A stretch of DNA of 64,000 bases. It comes from Promicromonospora thailandica (GTDB lineage: Bacteria > Actinomycetota > Actinomycetes > Actinomycetales > Cellulomonadaceae). The notes beneath the pieces are model-generated. The model saw nothing but the letters and a program-made list of their open reading frames with translations. It made no database searches and was not told the origin of the DNA. A program made the position numbers and the translations under genes. Of the stretch, positions 1 through 7,755 are shown piece by piece (position 1 is the first letter of the stretch; every line of letters starts with the position of its first letter). The stretch covers positions 1 through 64,000 of the forward strand of contig NZ_JAMTCS010000017.1 in NCBI RefSeq assembly GCF_024171955.1. The letters are read 5' to 3'.

Positions 1-1
1 C

Positions 2-313
2 CTGCCGTCCTGGCTCACCCCTCGGCCTGCCTGCTACGCCGACACCGAGGACGGCGGCTACGTCGAAGACCCCGGACACGTCGAGATCCTCTCGATGCTC
101 GCGGACCTGAACGCCACCGACAACACGTTCTTCGTGATCTACCCCGAGGACGAAGACATCGACTGGTCGATCTCGGTCCACACCCGCCCCGGAGCGTTCG
201 GCGGCTACGAGATCGAGCACCGCGACCCCGCCACCGGCGAGCAAGCCACCACCGTCGAAGCCGACCACGCCACCATCGCCACCCACGTCCTGGACTGGCT
301 CAGCCACCGCTGA
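2..313 (+). CDS. Hypothetical protein, 5'-truncated by window edge
   Basis: The frame is open from the window edge to a TGA at 311-313, so the gene starts upstream. The first Met in frame is at 95, but the acidic sequence continues to the left without interruption, so the visible part is about 103 residues. The C-terminal half is rich in Asp/Glu (YPEDEDIDW) and ends LDWLSHR. I recognise no domain. Similar short acidic proteins are common in actinobacterial plasmids and integrative elements, often immunity-like, but that is only a resemblance in style. It is separated from the convergent Nudix gene by about 18 bp. Confidence 0.6.
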   Translation: MPSWLTPRPACYADTEDGGYVEDPGHVEILSMLADLNATDNTFFVIYPEDEDIDWSISVHTRPGAFGGYEIEHRDPATGEQATTVEADHATIATHVLDWLSHR

Positions 314-331
314 CCACTTCCGAAACACGCC

Positions 332-1009
332 CTAGAGCCGGCCTTCGGCACGGTCCAGAAGGACCTTCATAAGCCCTGCTACCGATGCCGCGCCGACGAT
401 CTGCCCGGACTCGATCAGTCCCGGGACCTCGGCGAGCGGGATCCACCGGATCTCCTCCGCCTCGTTGATATCGGGGGCAGCACCTGTGTCATGCCCGCCG
501 CGGGCGAGGTAGATGATGTTGGGCTGGTCCACGGTGCCGACCATCGGCTGGAAGCGCAGGTACTCGCGGACCTCGCGAGGTCGCCACCCGGTCTCTTCCT
601 CGGCCTCGCGGAAAGCAGCGGCCTGGGGTCCCTCGTTCGGGTCGAGGTAGCCACCAGGCAGCTCCCAGACCCAGGAGTCGATGATGAACCGGTGCCGCCA
701 CATCATCAGGACCCGGTCCTGGTCGTCCAGCATCAAGACCATGATCGCGGCCGGGACCCGGAGCACCCACTGCTCGAACTCCACGCCGTCGGGCAGACGC
801 ACGCTGGCGATGCTCACGTTCGCCCGACGGGTGTCATCCACCAGTCGCTCGCCCAGGATCTCCCATTGCGTCGGCCTGCTCGGCGTCACGGCGGCCTGTG
901 CGGAAACCGCTGGGGTCGGCGTGCTGGGCGTCGAGTTGCTCGGCTGAGTGCTCACGCTCGGCAGCGTACGGCCTGCTCGTACGGAACCGCCACGGGCGGG
1001 AACCCTCAT
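332..1009 (-). CDS. Nudix hydrolase (ADP-ribose pyrophosphatase-like)
   Basis: The protein is 225 residues. A complete Nudix box (G-x5-E-x7-REAEEETGW) lies near residues 117-140, introduced by the WVWELPGGYLDP strand typical of ADP-ribose or nucleoside-diphosphate-sugar pyrophosphatases. Such enzymes hydrolyse a nucleoside diphosphate linked to another moiety, using divalent metal bound by the Nudix glutamates. The first 45 residues are Ser/Thr/Pro-rich and unlikely to be part of the fold. A GTG at 955 would start the protein at residue 19 and is an equally plausible start, because neither candidate has a clear ribosome site. It sits at the left of the island, divergent from the HAD gene. The substrate cannot be told from sequence. 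Confidence 0.85.
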   Translation of the reverse strand: MRVPARGGSVRAGRTLPSVSTQPSNSTPSTPTPAVSAQAAVTPSRPTQWEILGERLVDDTRRANVSIASVRLPDGVEFEQWVLRVPAAIMVLMLDDQDRVLMMWRHRFIIDSWVWELPGGYLDPNEGPQAAAFREAEEETGWRPREVREYLRFQPMVGTVDQPNIIYLARGGHDTGAAPDINEAEEIRWIPLAEVPGLIESGQIVGAASVAGLMKVLLDRAEGRL

Positions 1010-1165
1010 CGGCGTACGCCAGCCGTCGTTTACTCAGCGGTGTACTCCGAAGCAGGCAGTTGTCTGCTGACAACGGCTGACGCGCCGCTCCTACCAGCGA
1101 ACACCCCGCCCCGGCCAGAGTTTCGGCAAAGAGCACGACACCCCGACACCTGCCGAGGACGCACC

Positions 1166-2380
1166 GTGAGCACTACACCCCTCAAGCCCCAGACGTTTGC
1201 TCGCTCTTCGATGCTCGTCGCATGCGATATCGACGGAACACTCCTGGAACGAGGCGGGAAGATCCCGGCGGAGACCGTGACGGCTCTGGATCTGGTGCGT
1301 GCGGCCGGACACGAGGTGGTGCTGGCGACTGGTCGGTCGTTGGTCGGATTGCTCCCCGTTGCGACAAGGCTCGGCCTGACCGAAGGATTCGCTGTCTGCT
1401 CCAACGGGGCTATGACCGTTCGCCTGGAGCGCGGTGCGGCCTCGGGCTACTCAGTTCACGAAGCCCGACGCTTCGATCCGAGCGCACTGATCGACCGGGT
1501 CCTTGGTCTAGTGCCCGGTGCGTACGTCGGGGTGGAAGAGATCGGCTGGGGCTGGCGAGTGAACGCCCTGTTCGAGCGAGGGCTGCTCAACGGGGAACAG
1601 AAGCAGGTACCTGTCGCTGACTTGTGCGCGGTGCCGGCAACCCGCGTCGCTCTACATGGTCCTGGTATCGCACAGCATGCCCAGGCCTTGGCCGAGTCCG
1701 GTGTGACGGTGACGCCGGCGGGCGCCGACTGGCTGGATGTCACCGCGCCGGAAACCAACAAAGCCTCAGCGCTCGAGCGACTGCGAGTGCACAGGAATAT
1801 CCGCCCCGACGCCACGGTGGCCGTGGGGGACGGTGTCAACGACATCGACATGCTCGCCTGGGCCGATCGAGGTGTCGCGATGGGGCACGCACCAGAGGTT
1901 GTCCGGGCCGCGGCACGCGAGATCACCGGCACGATCGGTCAGCGCGGAGCAGTGGCTGTTCTGCGCTCACTACTACCGCTCAATGTCGAGACGGCCACGC
2001 TGTCGCGGCTCGCGGGCCAGCTTGCCATGGCGGTACACACTGCGTCGGGCCCGACGACATTGCGCGTCTGGCACGAGCACCACTCAGAGATAGCGCGTTG
2101 CGACACCTGGACTCTTCGCGACGGCGTACGGGAGCGGCATGGTCCGATCCCCTCCGGCTCGGGCGCAACGATGCGCGCGCTCGAACTCGCCGCTCGTGAA
2201 GCCGGTCTCGAATATCCACGAGGTGACATCGGCCGACGCCGCGCGCACTGGCGCAGCGTGCACGACGGCCGAGGCCGGGCCGGGTTTGAGCTGCCCCTGT
2301 ACATGCGGCTGGATGCTCTTACTCGGACGGCCGGACAACCCGGACCCAACCCCGAGCGGCCGCCTGCGAACTCCCATTGA
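1166..2380 (+). CDS. HAD-superfamily hydrolase (Cof-type) with extra C-terminal region
   Basis: HAD motif I is DIDGTLLE near residue 19 from the chosen start; motif II is around LATGRS; the late Lys/Asp motifs are at ETNKASAL and VGDGVNDIDML, as in Cof/IIB-type sugar phosphatases. These enzymes remove phosphate from small metabolites using the first Asp as nucleophile. The GTG at 1166 has GAGGA just upstream; an ATG at 1211 would also retain motif I. After the HAD core (about residue 270) there is a further region of some 130 residues, with HHSEIARCDTW and Arg-rich stretches, that I do not recognise and that is not part of a normal Cof protein. The stop overlaps a possible TTG start of the next small gene, so co-translation is possible. 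Confidence 0.8.
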   Translation: MSTTPLKPQTFARSSMLVACDIDGTLLERGGKIPAETVTALDLVRAAGHEVVLATGRSLVGLLPVATRLGLTEGFAVCSNGAMTVRLERGAASGYSVHEARRFDPSALIDRVLGLVPGAYVGVEEIGWGWRVNALFERGLLNGEQKQVPVADLCAVPATRVALHGPGIAQHAQALAESGVTVTPAGADWLDVTAPETNKASALERLRVHRNIRPDATVAVGDGVNDIDMLAWADRGVAMGHAPEVVRAAAREITGTIGQRGAVAVLRSLLPLNVETATLSRLAGQLAMAVHTASGPTTLRVWHEHHSEIARCDTWTLRDGVRERHGPIPSGSGATMRALELAAREAGLEYPRGDIGRRRAHWRSVHDGRGRAGFELPLYMRLDALTRTAGQPGPNPERPPANSH

Positions 2381-2412
2381 CCAATGTGTTGCACACTGCC
2401 AACAGTCCGGGG

Positions 2413-2619
2413 ATGATCGCCATGCACAAAGAAGTCCGTAAAGCAGTCGACGAGGCACGACGGGCCGGCTTCACCGTGCGCGAGCTGAGCGGCCATACCT
2501 GGGGTCATATCGAGTGCTCGTGCGGAGCACACGTCAAGGTGTTCTCCACCGGCCGCAACCCCGAGAACGGCGCACGGCTGATCCGCAGATTCGTCGAACA
2601 GCACAGGAAGCACGTGTGA
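2413..2619 (+). CDS. Small basic protein, HicA-like toxin candidate
   Basis: About 68 residues from ATG 2413 (alternatives: TTG 2377 overlapping the previous stop, or ATG 2422). The sequence is compact, with an N-terminal helix (KEVRKAVDEARRAG), a strand-like section holding three histidines (SGHTWGHIECSCGAH), and a basic C-terminal helix (ARLIRRFVEQHRKH). The size, charge and central His-rich hairpin resemble HicA mRNA interferases, which are 60-80-residue double-stranded-RNA-binding-fold proteins. The canonical GSHHxF pattern is not exact. It overlaps the next gene by one base (TGATG), the tight coupling expected for a toxin-antitoxin pair. Function is inferred from arrangement and general look only. 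Confidence 0.5.
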   Translation: MIAMHKEVRKAVDEARRAGFTVRELSGHTWGHIECSCGAHVKVFSTGRNPENGARLIRRFVEQHRKHV

Positions 2620-3131
2620 TGACCGAATACGAGTTCTCCCTAGTTCTGGAACGCGATCCCGACGACGCCCAGACCGAAGCCATCGCGGGCAACGTGCCGT
2701 CCGTGACGGGCCTGGAGGGCGGCGGACCCGTCCCACTGGCACACGTGGTCATCGACGCGGCGAACTTCGCGACAGCAGTCAACTCGACCGTGCAGCAGAT
2801 CGAAGCTTGCGGCGCGCTCGTCGTGGGGCTGCAGACCGACGACCTGATCTCGATCAAGGAGATCGCCACCCGCACAGGCCGCAGCCGCGAGTCTGCGCGC
2901 CTGCTTGCGACCGGGAAGCGTGGCCCGGGAGGATTCCCCTCCCCCGTCTCCCCTGAGCCATGGAGCCTGTACTCCTGGACCGAGGTTGGAGGTTGGTTCT
3001 CCGAACACTTCCCGGAGCAGGACTTCGACCTGGACCGGCAGGCCACCGCCGCCGATCACTTCCTGCGTGGAAGGCACATCATCCGCAAGGAGCCGAACGC
3101 GGACGCCTGGGCGCAACTCTTATCCATCTGA
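2619..3131 (+). CDS. HTH protein, HicB-like antitoxin candidate
   Basis: 170 residues. The N-terminal half (FSLVLERDPDDAQTEA... to ALVVGLQ) looks like an alpha/beta domain as in HicB-type antitoxins. The middle (ISIKEIATRTGRSRESARLL) is a clear helix-turn-helix, followed by a loop with PGGFPSPVSPEPWSLYSW, a conserved pattern in many actinobacterial DNA-binding proteins paired with tiny genes. Coupled by a TGATG overlap to the upstream small basic protein. Such partners usually neutralise the toxin and autorepress the operon. An alternative is a plain transcription factor with no toxin partner. Confidence 0.55.
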   Translation: MTEYEFSLVLERDPDDAQTEAIAGNVPSVTGLEGGGPVPLAHVVIDAANFATAVNSTVQQIEACGALVVGLQTDDLISIKEIATRTGRSRESARLLATGKRGPGGFPSPVSPEPWSLYSWTEVGGWFSEHFPEQDFDLDRQATAADHFLRGRHIIRKEPNADAWAQLLSI

Positions 3132-3144
3132 GCAGGACGAAGCC

Positions 3145-3780
3145 GTGCAAGCACCACCCGACTTCTTGGAGCCGACCATCAACACGATCGCCCCGGATCT
3201 GTGGCTGACCCACGACGACATCGGCCTCGGCCCGCTCCGCGCCGACCTGGCCGAGACCTACTGGCGCTGGGAGAACTCGCTACCGGTCATGGCCGGCTAC
3301 GCCCGCCAGACCCCCGAGTCCCTCACTGAACGCACCGCCGGGCTTGAAGCCCAGCTCGAAGGCAGCGCCGACCAGACCCGGTTCACCATCTACCGCCACC
3401 ACGACGACGCCTGGACACCGGTCGGGATGACGTCCCTGCTCATCGACGACCGCTACCGCACCGCCGAGTTCTTCATCTACATCGGCGAACCCGACCACCG
3501 CGGGCGCGGCACCGGCACGATCGCTACCACGATGGTGCTGGACTGGGCCTTCCACGTCACCGCGCTGCGCTGCGTCTATCTTGAGGTCCTGGCGAACAAC
3601 ACCGCCGCCATCCGCGCCTACGAGAAGGCCGGATTCCGCACCGTCGGTACCCGACGCCGCACCGGCTCATGGCTCGGCCAACCCGCAGACGAGCTCATCA
3701 TGGACGCCGTCCCTGAGGAGTACAGCGGACCGCGACTCGTCGAAGCCGCCGTCCTCGGTACCCCGCGAGCCCATCCATGA
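3145..3780 (+). CDS. GNAT-family N-acetyltransferase (first of overlapping pair)
   Basis: 211 residues from GTG 3145. The acetyl-CoA-binding motif A is visible as GEPDHRGRGTGTIAT near residue 114, followed by the typical motif B stretch LEVLANNTAAIRAYEKAGFRTVG, which marks the RimI/RimJ-like group that acetylates amines on proteins or small molecules. The last codons overlap the start of a second acetyltransferase (ATGA at 3777), which itself overlaps a methyltransferase, so the three are probably translated together. That coupling suggests a shared substrate or pathway, but no substrate is identifiable. The C-terminal 30 residues beyond the GNAT fold are not assigned. Confidence 0.85.
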   Translation: MQAPPDFLEPTINTIAPDLWLTHDDIGLGPLRADLAETYWRWENSLPVMAGYARQTPESLTERTAGLEAQLEGSADQTRFTIYRHHDDAWTPVGMTSLLIDDRYRTAEFFIYIGEPDHRGRGTGTIATTMVLDWAFHVTALRCVYLEVLANNTAAIRAYEKAGFRTVGTRRRTGSWLGQPADELIMDAVPEEYSGPRLVEAAVLGTPRAHP

Positions 3781-4484
3781 CGGGTACCTCTCGGGACGCT
3801 CTGAGCGCAGTCCTACCGACATTCGGATTGCGGGTCCGTTGGGATGACCTGGAGCTCCGCCTGCCCGACGACATCGAGCTACTCGCACTCGCCGGCCTCG
3901 CCGCCGATGGTGTGCACAACCCCGAGGTCGCCCCGTTCTCCTGGCCATGGACCCGGGGCACCCACGAAGAGGTCAAGCGGAATGTCCTCGCTCACCAGTG
4001 GAAGAACCGGGGCCGGACCGCCGCCGACGACTGGGCACTGTCGCTTGCCGTGTTCCGCGACGGCGCGATCGTCGGGGAGCAACAGATCTCCGCGAAGTAC
4101 TTCCGGGTCACCCGCTCGGGACTCACCGGCTCCTGGCTCGGGCTTCGACACCATGGCCAGGGCATCGGCACCCGGATGCGACTCATGGTGCTACACCTCG
4201 CCTTCGAAGGGCTCGACGCAGCAGAGATGATCAGCGAGGCGTACGACGACAATCCCGCCTCGAACGCGGTGTCCCGCCGTCTGGGATACATGGCGAACGG
4301 GTCGCGGGTCACCGCCCGCGAAGGACAGTCGGTCATCGAGCACAGCTACCGCTTGACCCGAGAGCTGTGGGACGCCCGCCCGGACGACCTGCGTGCCGAG
4401 ATCGCAATCGAGGGAGGCTCGTCGGTCCGCCAGCTGTTCGGAATCGATCAACCGAAGCGATCGACTTACAGGGGGAATGCATGA
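3777..4484 (+). CDS. GNAT-family N-acetyltransferase (second of pair)
   Basis: 235 residues. The N-terminus LRVRWDDLELRLPDD, followed by WPWTRGTHEEV, is the pattern seen in the RimJ/RimL-like actinobacterial acetyltransferase group. The CoA-binding site is less canonical (LRHHGQGIGTRMRLMVL), followed by DDNPASNAVSRRLGY, the usual motif B. It overlaps the previous GNAT gene by four bases and the following FxLD-type methyltransferase also by four bases (ATGA at 4481). The two acetyltransferases are not close copies of each other. No substrate can be assigned. Confidence 0.8.
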   Translation: MTGTSRDALSAVLPTFGLRVRWDDLELRLPDDIELLALAGLAADGVHNPEVAPFSWPWTRGTHEEVKRNVLAHQWKNRGRTAADDWALSLAVFRDGAIVGEQQISAKYFRVTRSGLTGSWLGLRHHGQGIGTRMRLMVLHLAFEGLDAAEMISEAYDDNPASNAVSRRLGYMANGSRVTAREGQSVIEHSYRLTRELWDARPDDLRAEIAIEGGSSVRQLFGIDQPKRSTYRGNA

Positions 4485-5734
4485 TCCAGAGCGATGCGCA
4501 GACCGACATCGAGGCCGACCCGACGTTGAGTCCCGAGGCCTTGCGTGAGCGGATGATCGCTGAGCTCATCGACTCGGGTGTGCTCTCGGACCCGAAGATT
4601 GAGGCAGCGTTCCGTGCAGTAGCGCGCGAGGTGTTCGCACCCACTGGCACCCCGGCAGACCTGCCATACGGGATCCACAATGCCTTGCAGACGCGGTTCG
4701 CCGACGACGGCAAGGCGCTGTCCTCGCTGTCCGCACCAACGATGCACGCGGGCAACCTGGCCCAGGCCCATGTCGAGGACGGCCAGCGCGTGCTGGAGAT
4801 CGGGTCCGGCGGCCCGAACGCGGCAATGCTTGCCCACCTCGTCGGACCCACCGGCCAGGTGGTGAGTGTCGATATCGACGCAGGAGTCACCGCCCGTACA
4901 CGCACCGGGCTCGCACAGCTCGGCCTCACCGACCGGGTCGAGGTCATCACCGCCGACGCCGCCGAACCCCTCGGGCGCGGTGTGTTCGATCGGATCATGG
5001 TCACCGTCTCCCCCTGGTCCCTCCCGGACACCTGGATCGAGCAGCTCGCGCCCGACGGGATCCTGGTCGTCCCCCTCCAGGTCGCCCCAGGGCTCCAGCG
5101 CATCATCGGCTTCCGCAAGAAAGACGGGCGGCTCGTCTCGGAGTCAACCGTGCCGGGCGGGTTCGTGCCGCTGCAGGGCGCGGAACTGTTCAACCCCGCC
5201 TCTGCCCAGCTGACAGGACCGTCAGGCAAGCCGGTCACGTTCACGTTCCCCGGCATCGGGATCCCTGAGCGGTTCGGAGTGTCAGACGACGTACTGGCGT
5301 CCGACCCGACCGAGGCCTGGTCCGGCGTGATCTACAAGAACCGCACCATCTGGCTCGACCTGCTCACCTACCTCCTGGTCCAGCCAGGCGCCTTCGCGAT
5401 GGAAGCCGAGGACCCGGCGGACCGCGGCTCAAACATGTCGTTCTACCCGGCCCGGGTCGACGGGGCGTCGTTCGCGGCCTTGCACCGCCGCCCCGCCTCA
5501 GAGACCACGGTTGAAGTCGGCGCGATCGGCAAGGGCCCCGACGCGGCACCGCTCACCCGACGGCTCGCCGACACGATCGCCCGCTACGGCGCCGAATACC
5601 GCGGCGCCGAACCGCTGTTCCAGTGGTGGCCGACCGGCACCGAGCTCGAAGAGGTCCCGCCGCACGTGGCGCATCTGCCACGCGCGCACGGCACGCTGAC
5701 CATCAGCTGGCCTGTGACGGGATGCCATATGTAG
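4481..5734 (+). CDS. SAM methyltransferase of the FxLD / protein-L-isoaspartate type
   Basis: 417 residues. The N-terminus has LRERMIAELIDSGVLSDPKIEAAFRAVAREVF, the PCMT-like lead-in. The SAM-binding motif I is VLEIGSGGPNAAML near residue 105, with VSVDID after it, and the post-motif region has DRIMVTVSPWSLP, all characteristic of the methyltransferases annotated as 'FxLD system'. Family members normally sit beside lanthipeptide-type precursors carrying an FxLD motif and a modifying enzyme, and are thought to methylate them. The C-terminal 180 residues are specific to this group. Here the usual precursor and dehydratase are absent from the visible neighbourhood. Instead it is coupled to two acetyltransferases, so it may be an orphan or act on another substrate. 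Confidence 0.75.
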   Translation: MIQSDAQTDIEADPTLSPEALRERMIAELIDSGVLSDPKIEAAFRAVAREVFAPTGTPADLPYGIHNALQTRFADDGKALSSLSAPTMHAGNLAQAHVEDGQRVLEIGSGGPNAAMLAHLVGPTGQVVSVDIDAGVTARTRTGLAQLGLTDRVEVITADAAEPLGRGVFDRIMVTVSPWSLPDTWIEQLAPDGILVVPLQVAPGLQRIIGFRKKDGRLVSESTVPGGFVPLQGAELFNPASAQLTGPSGKPVTFTFPGIGIPERFGVSDDVLASDPTEAWSGVIYKNRTIWLDLLTYLLVQPGAFAMEAEDPADRGSNMSFYPARVDGASFAALHRRPASETTVEVGAIGKGPDAAPLTRRLADTIARYGAEYRGAEPLFQWWPTGTELEEVPPHVAHLPRAHGTLTISWPVTGCHM

Positions 5735-5773
5735 TCGCCCCGGGATGGGCGGGTAACGCGCCCTTCGCGCCCT

Positions 5774-6304
5774 TCAGAAGCGGAGCTCGGAGATCGCAGA
5801 CAGGTCGATGCCGTACCTGCCGTAGACCTTGATCGTGTTCTCCCCGGTGAGGTCATCAGCACCGTAGCCGAGCACGCCGGCGATACGGATTACTTCCTCG
5901 GCTGACCCGGCTTCGATCTCCAGGTAAGTGGGAATCCGCGGCCAGCTGTCTATCTCGATCTCGGCGCCGTCGAGAAGGAAGCTCACCCGCTTGTTCTCCT
6001 GGTACGACTTCGCGGTGAAACCGAGTATCCCGAGCAGCACGTTGGTCTCCTCGAAGCTGTTGACGACGACCTCGGTCTCATGGGTGCCGTCGATCGCGTC
6101 GCTCTTGATCTCCTTGACCGTGAGCGTCGTTTCCTTGCCGGTGTCCCGCAGCCGGATCCACTTGGACATGTCGCCGGGCACGATGTCGTAGACATACCGG
6201 CGCATGAGCTTTTCGCCCAGTTTCTGCCCGCCCTTGTCGAGGATCGTCCGCTCGACGGCGGCTGGGTCGATGTCGAGGATCTTGCCCTCGTGCTCGATCG
6301 GCAC
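5774..6304 (-). CDS. CYTH-domain protein (class IV adenylate cyclase / triphosphatase fold)
   Basis: 176 residues with the CYTH signature ExExK at the extreme N-terminus (EHEGK), and alternating charged strands typical of the eight-stranded triphosphate tunnel: RLRD, TLTVKEIKS, HETEVVV, KRVSFLLDGAEIEID, YLEIEAGS. Members are class IV adenylate cyclases, thiamine triphosphatases or inorganic triphosphatases; they bind a triphosphate and divalent metal inside the tunnel. Which reaction applies cannot be read here. It is downstream of a radical SAM gene on the same strand with a 28-bp gap, so the two are very likely one transcript. I know of no defined pathway joining the two activities. Confidence 0.8.
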   Translation of the reverse strand: MPIEHEGKILDIDPAAVERTILDKGGQKLGEKLMRRYVYDIVPGDMSKWIRLRDTGKETTLTVKEIKSDAIDGTHETEVVVNSFEETNVLLGILGFTAKSYQENKRVSFLLDGAEIEIDSWPRIPTYLEIEAGSAEEVIRIAGVLGYGADDLTGENTIKVYGRYGIDLSAISELRF

Positions 6305-6332
6305 AACAGGTCCTTTCGGTTGGTGTTCTGTG

Positions 6333-7415
6333 TCAGCCAGCGGCGCTGGCGGTCAACTCGCGGTACTCGGCATCCCGCAACGCCAGGATCTCCTCGCGGA
6401 GACCACTGGACAGGAACTCGTCGACGGGCTGGCACAGGTCCATGCGCTGGATGCAGACGCCTACCTGGTACTGACCGTCGCGATCGTAGTAAAGCCGGAC
6501 GCCGTAGAAGCCCTCCTCGCAGTCGGTGTCGTTGTTGAACTTGCACCCGGCACACGTCTCGGGCAGGCGGACCCGTCTGATCTGCTTGAAGTACACGCGA
6601 CGCCCGTCAGGCAGCCTGTACGAGGTGCGCGAACCGGAGACACCCGCGGTGACGTAGTTCGCCTCGGGAACAGCACCACGCTCGGCCAGGACTCGCTCGA
6701 TCGCGTCCACCGAGGCGGACCCGTGGTCGAGCGAGTTGAGCAGGCGGACGGTCAGGTGCGGCGAGTACTCGTCGAGCAGCCGGTGCACGCGAGGCGCGTG
6801 GCTGTCGTCCAGGACGACGATGTTCGCGCTGGCCTTGACTCCGCGATCCGCACAGACGCTGATCGAGCGGTGGAGCTCCTTGATCTTCCGTTCAGCGAGC
6901 TTGGGGTTCCGGTACTTCGCGTGCTGGACCTCGGCGAGCTCGTTCGCGGTCGTCCCGAAGATCGAAAAGTTGACCCGATCAAGCCCAGCCTCCGCACAGT
7001 CCGACAGGACGTTGCCGCCGTTCTCCCCGTTGGAGGTCATGCCGACCTGGTAGCCGGCACCGGTGGCGATCTTGGTCAGTCGCGCGACGTCCCGGTGCAA
7101 CGTCGGCTCGCCGCCGGTCAGGTGCACCTCGGTCAGCTCGAGCGCATCGCGCAGGTCCGCGAGCACCCGACCGAATCGCTCGTCGGCGGGAATCGGGGCG
7201 GGCAAGAACCTCGCGCCGTTGGTCGCGGCGTAGATCGACATGCGTCCGCTCGGTCCGCCGATCGTGAAGGTGCCGGCCGAACGGCCTCGGTTGTCCGCTG
7301 CGACCGGAGTGCCTTCGTTGTGGCAGAACGTGCAGGTCAGTCCGCAGGTGTCGCCAACCTTGACCCGCAGTGTCGTGTCGGGCTCGACATACGTGGGGAT
7401 TCCGGGCACGGGCAT
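6333..7415 (-). CDS. Radical SAM protein, MoaA-like, with C-terminal Cys cluster
   Basis: 360 residues from ATG 7415 (AAGGGA upstream). The radical SAM cluster motif CxxxCxxC is CGLTCTFC around residue 24. After it come the GGEPTLH motif (SAM-binding) and a TIM-barrel-like body with TSNGENGG and NFSIFGT. Near the C-terminus there are further cysteines, CAGCKFNNDTDC and later VGVCIQR, consistent with an auxiliary iron-sulfur cluster of MoaA or SPASM type. A MoaA itself would be expected near other molybdopterin genes, and none are here. The gene leads an apparent two-gene operon with a CYTH protein and is divergent from an XRE regulator gene across a 340-bp gap. The substrate is unknown; peptide or nucleotide modification are both possible. 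Confidence 0.85.
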   Translation of the reverse strand: MPVPGIPTYVEPDTTLRVKVGDTCGLTCTFCHNEGTPVAADNRGRSAGTFTIGGPSGRMSIYAATNGARFLPAPIPADERFGRVLADLRDALELTEVHLTGGEPTLHRDVARLTKIATGAGYQVGMTSNGENGGNVLSDCAEAGLDRVNFSIFGTTANELAEVQHAKYRNPKLAERKIKELHRSISVCADRGVKASANIVVLDDSHAPRVHRLLDEYSPHLTVRLLNSLDHGSASVDAIERVLAERGAVPEANYVTAGVSGSRTSYRLPDGRRVYFKQIRRVRLPETCAGCKFNNDTDCEEGFYGVRLYYDRDGQYQVGVCIQRMDLCQPVDEFLSSGLREEILALRDAEYRELTASAAG

Positions 7416-7755
7416 GTGACTGTCCCTTCGTCGTGCATGGCTGATCACGCAGGGCCACGACATAGGCGGCGTGTGTGTCGCCGAGCGGCTCAGTGGTCGG
7501 ACGGTTCAGTCCGTCTGCGTGTAACCAGCCTCACGGCGTCACCACTGGTTGGGGAACGACCGCCCGCGGCACCGTGCCCGAACGTCTGCTGTACCCACCG
7601 GCTTGCCCCCTGGCCCGGATCATCCAGTTGCGAGGGCCATCTGCATGTCTGCGTGACGGATGTGCTCAAGTTCGGGCACCATTGCCGAACCGGTGCTGAA
7701 CTGCTGCCGAAGGTCGGAGGTGGGGGCCTGTCTTGAGGTCTGATGTGGGGGAACG
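7416..7755. other. 340-bp intergenic region between divergent radical SAM and XRE genes
   Basis: Both flanking genes are transcribed outward, so both promoters should lie here. No coding frame with a plausible start and composition is apparent. The XRE gene has GGGGG just before its ATG, and the radical SAM gene has AAGGGA. Several short G/C-rich repeats occur (for example GTTCGGGCACC near 7671 and GCCGAACCGGTGC near 7684) but I see no clear operator. A regulator encoded beside it could bind here. Confidence 0.5.

Noticed and set aside
4481-7415. Lanthipeptide (FxLD) biosynthetic cluster
   Set aside because: No precursor with Phe-x-Leu-Asp, dehydratase or cyclase is visible; only the methyltransferase resembles the family.
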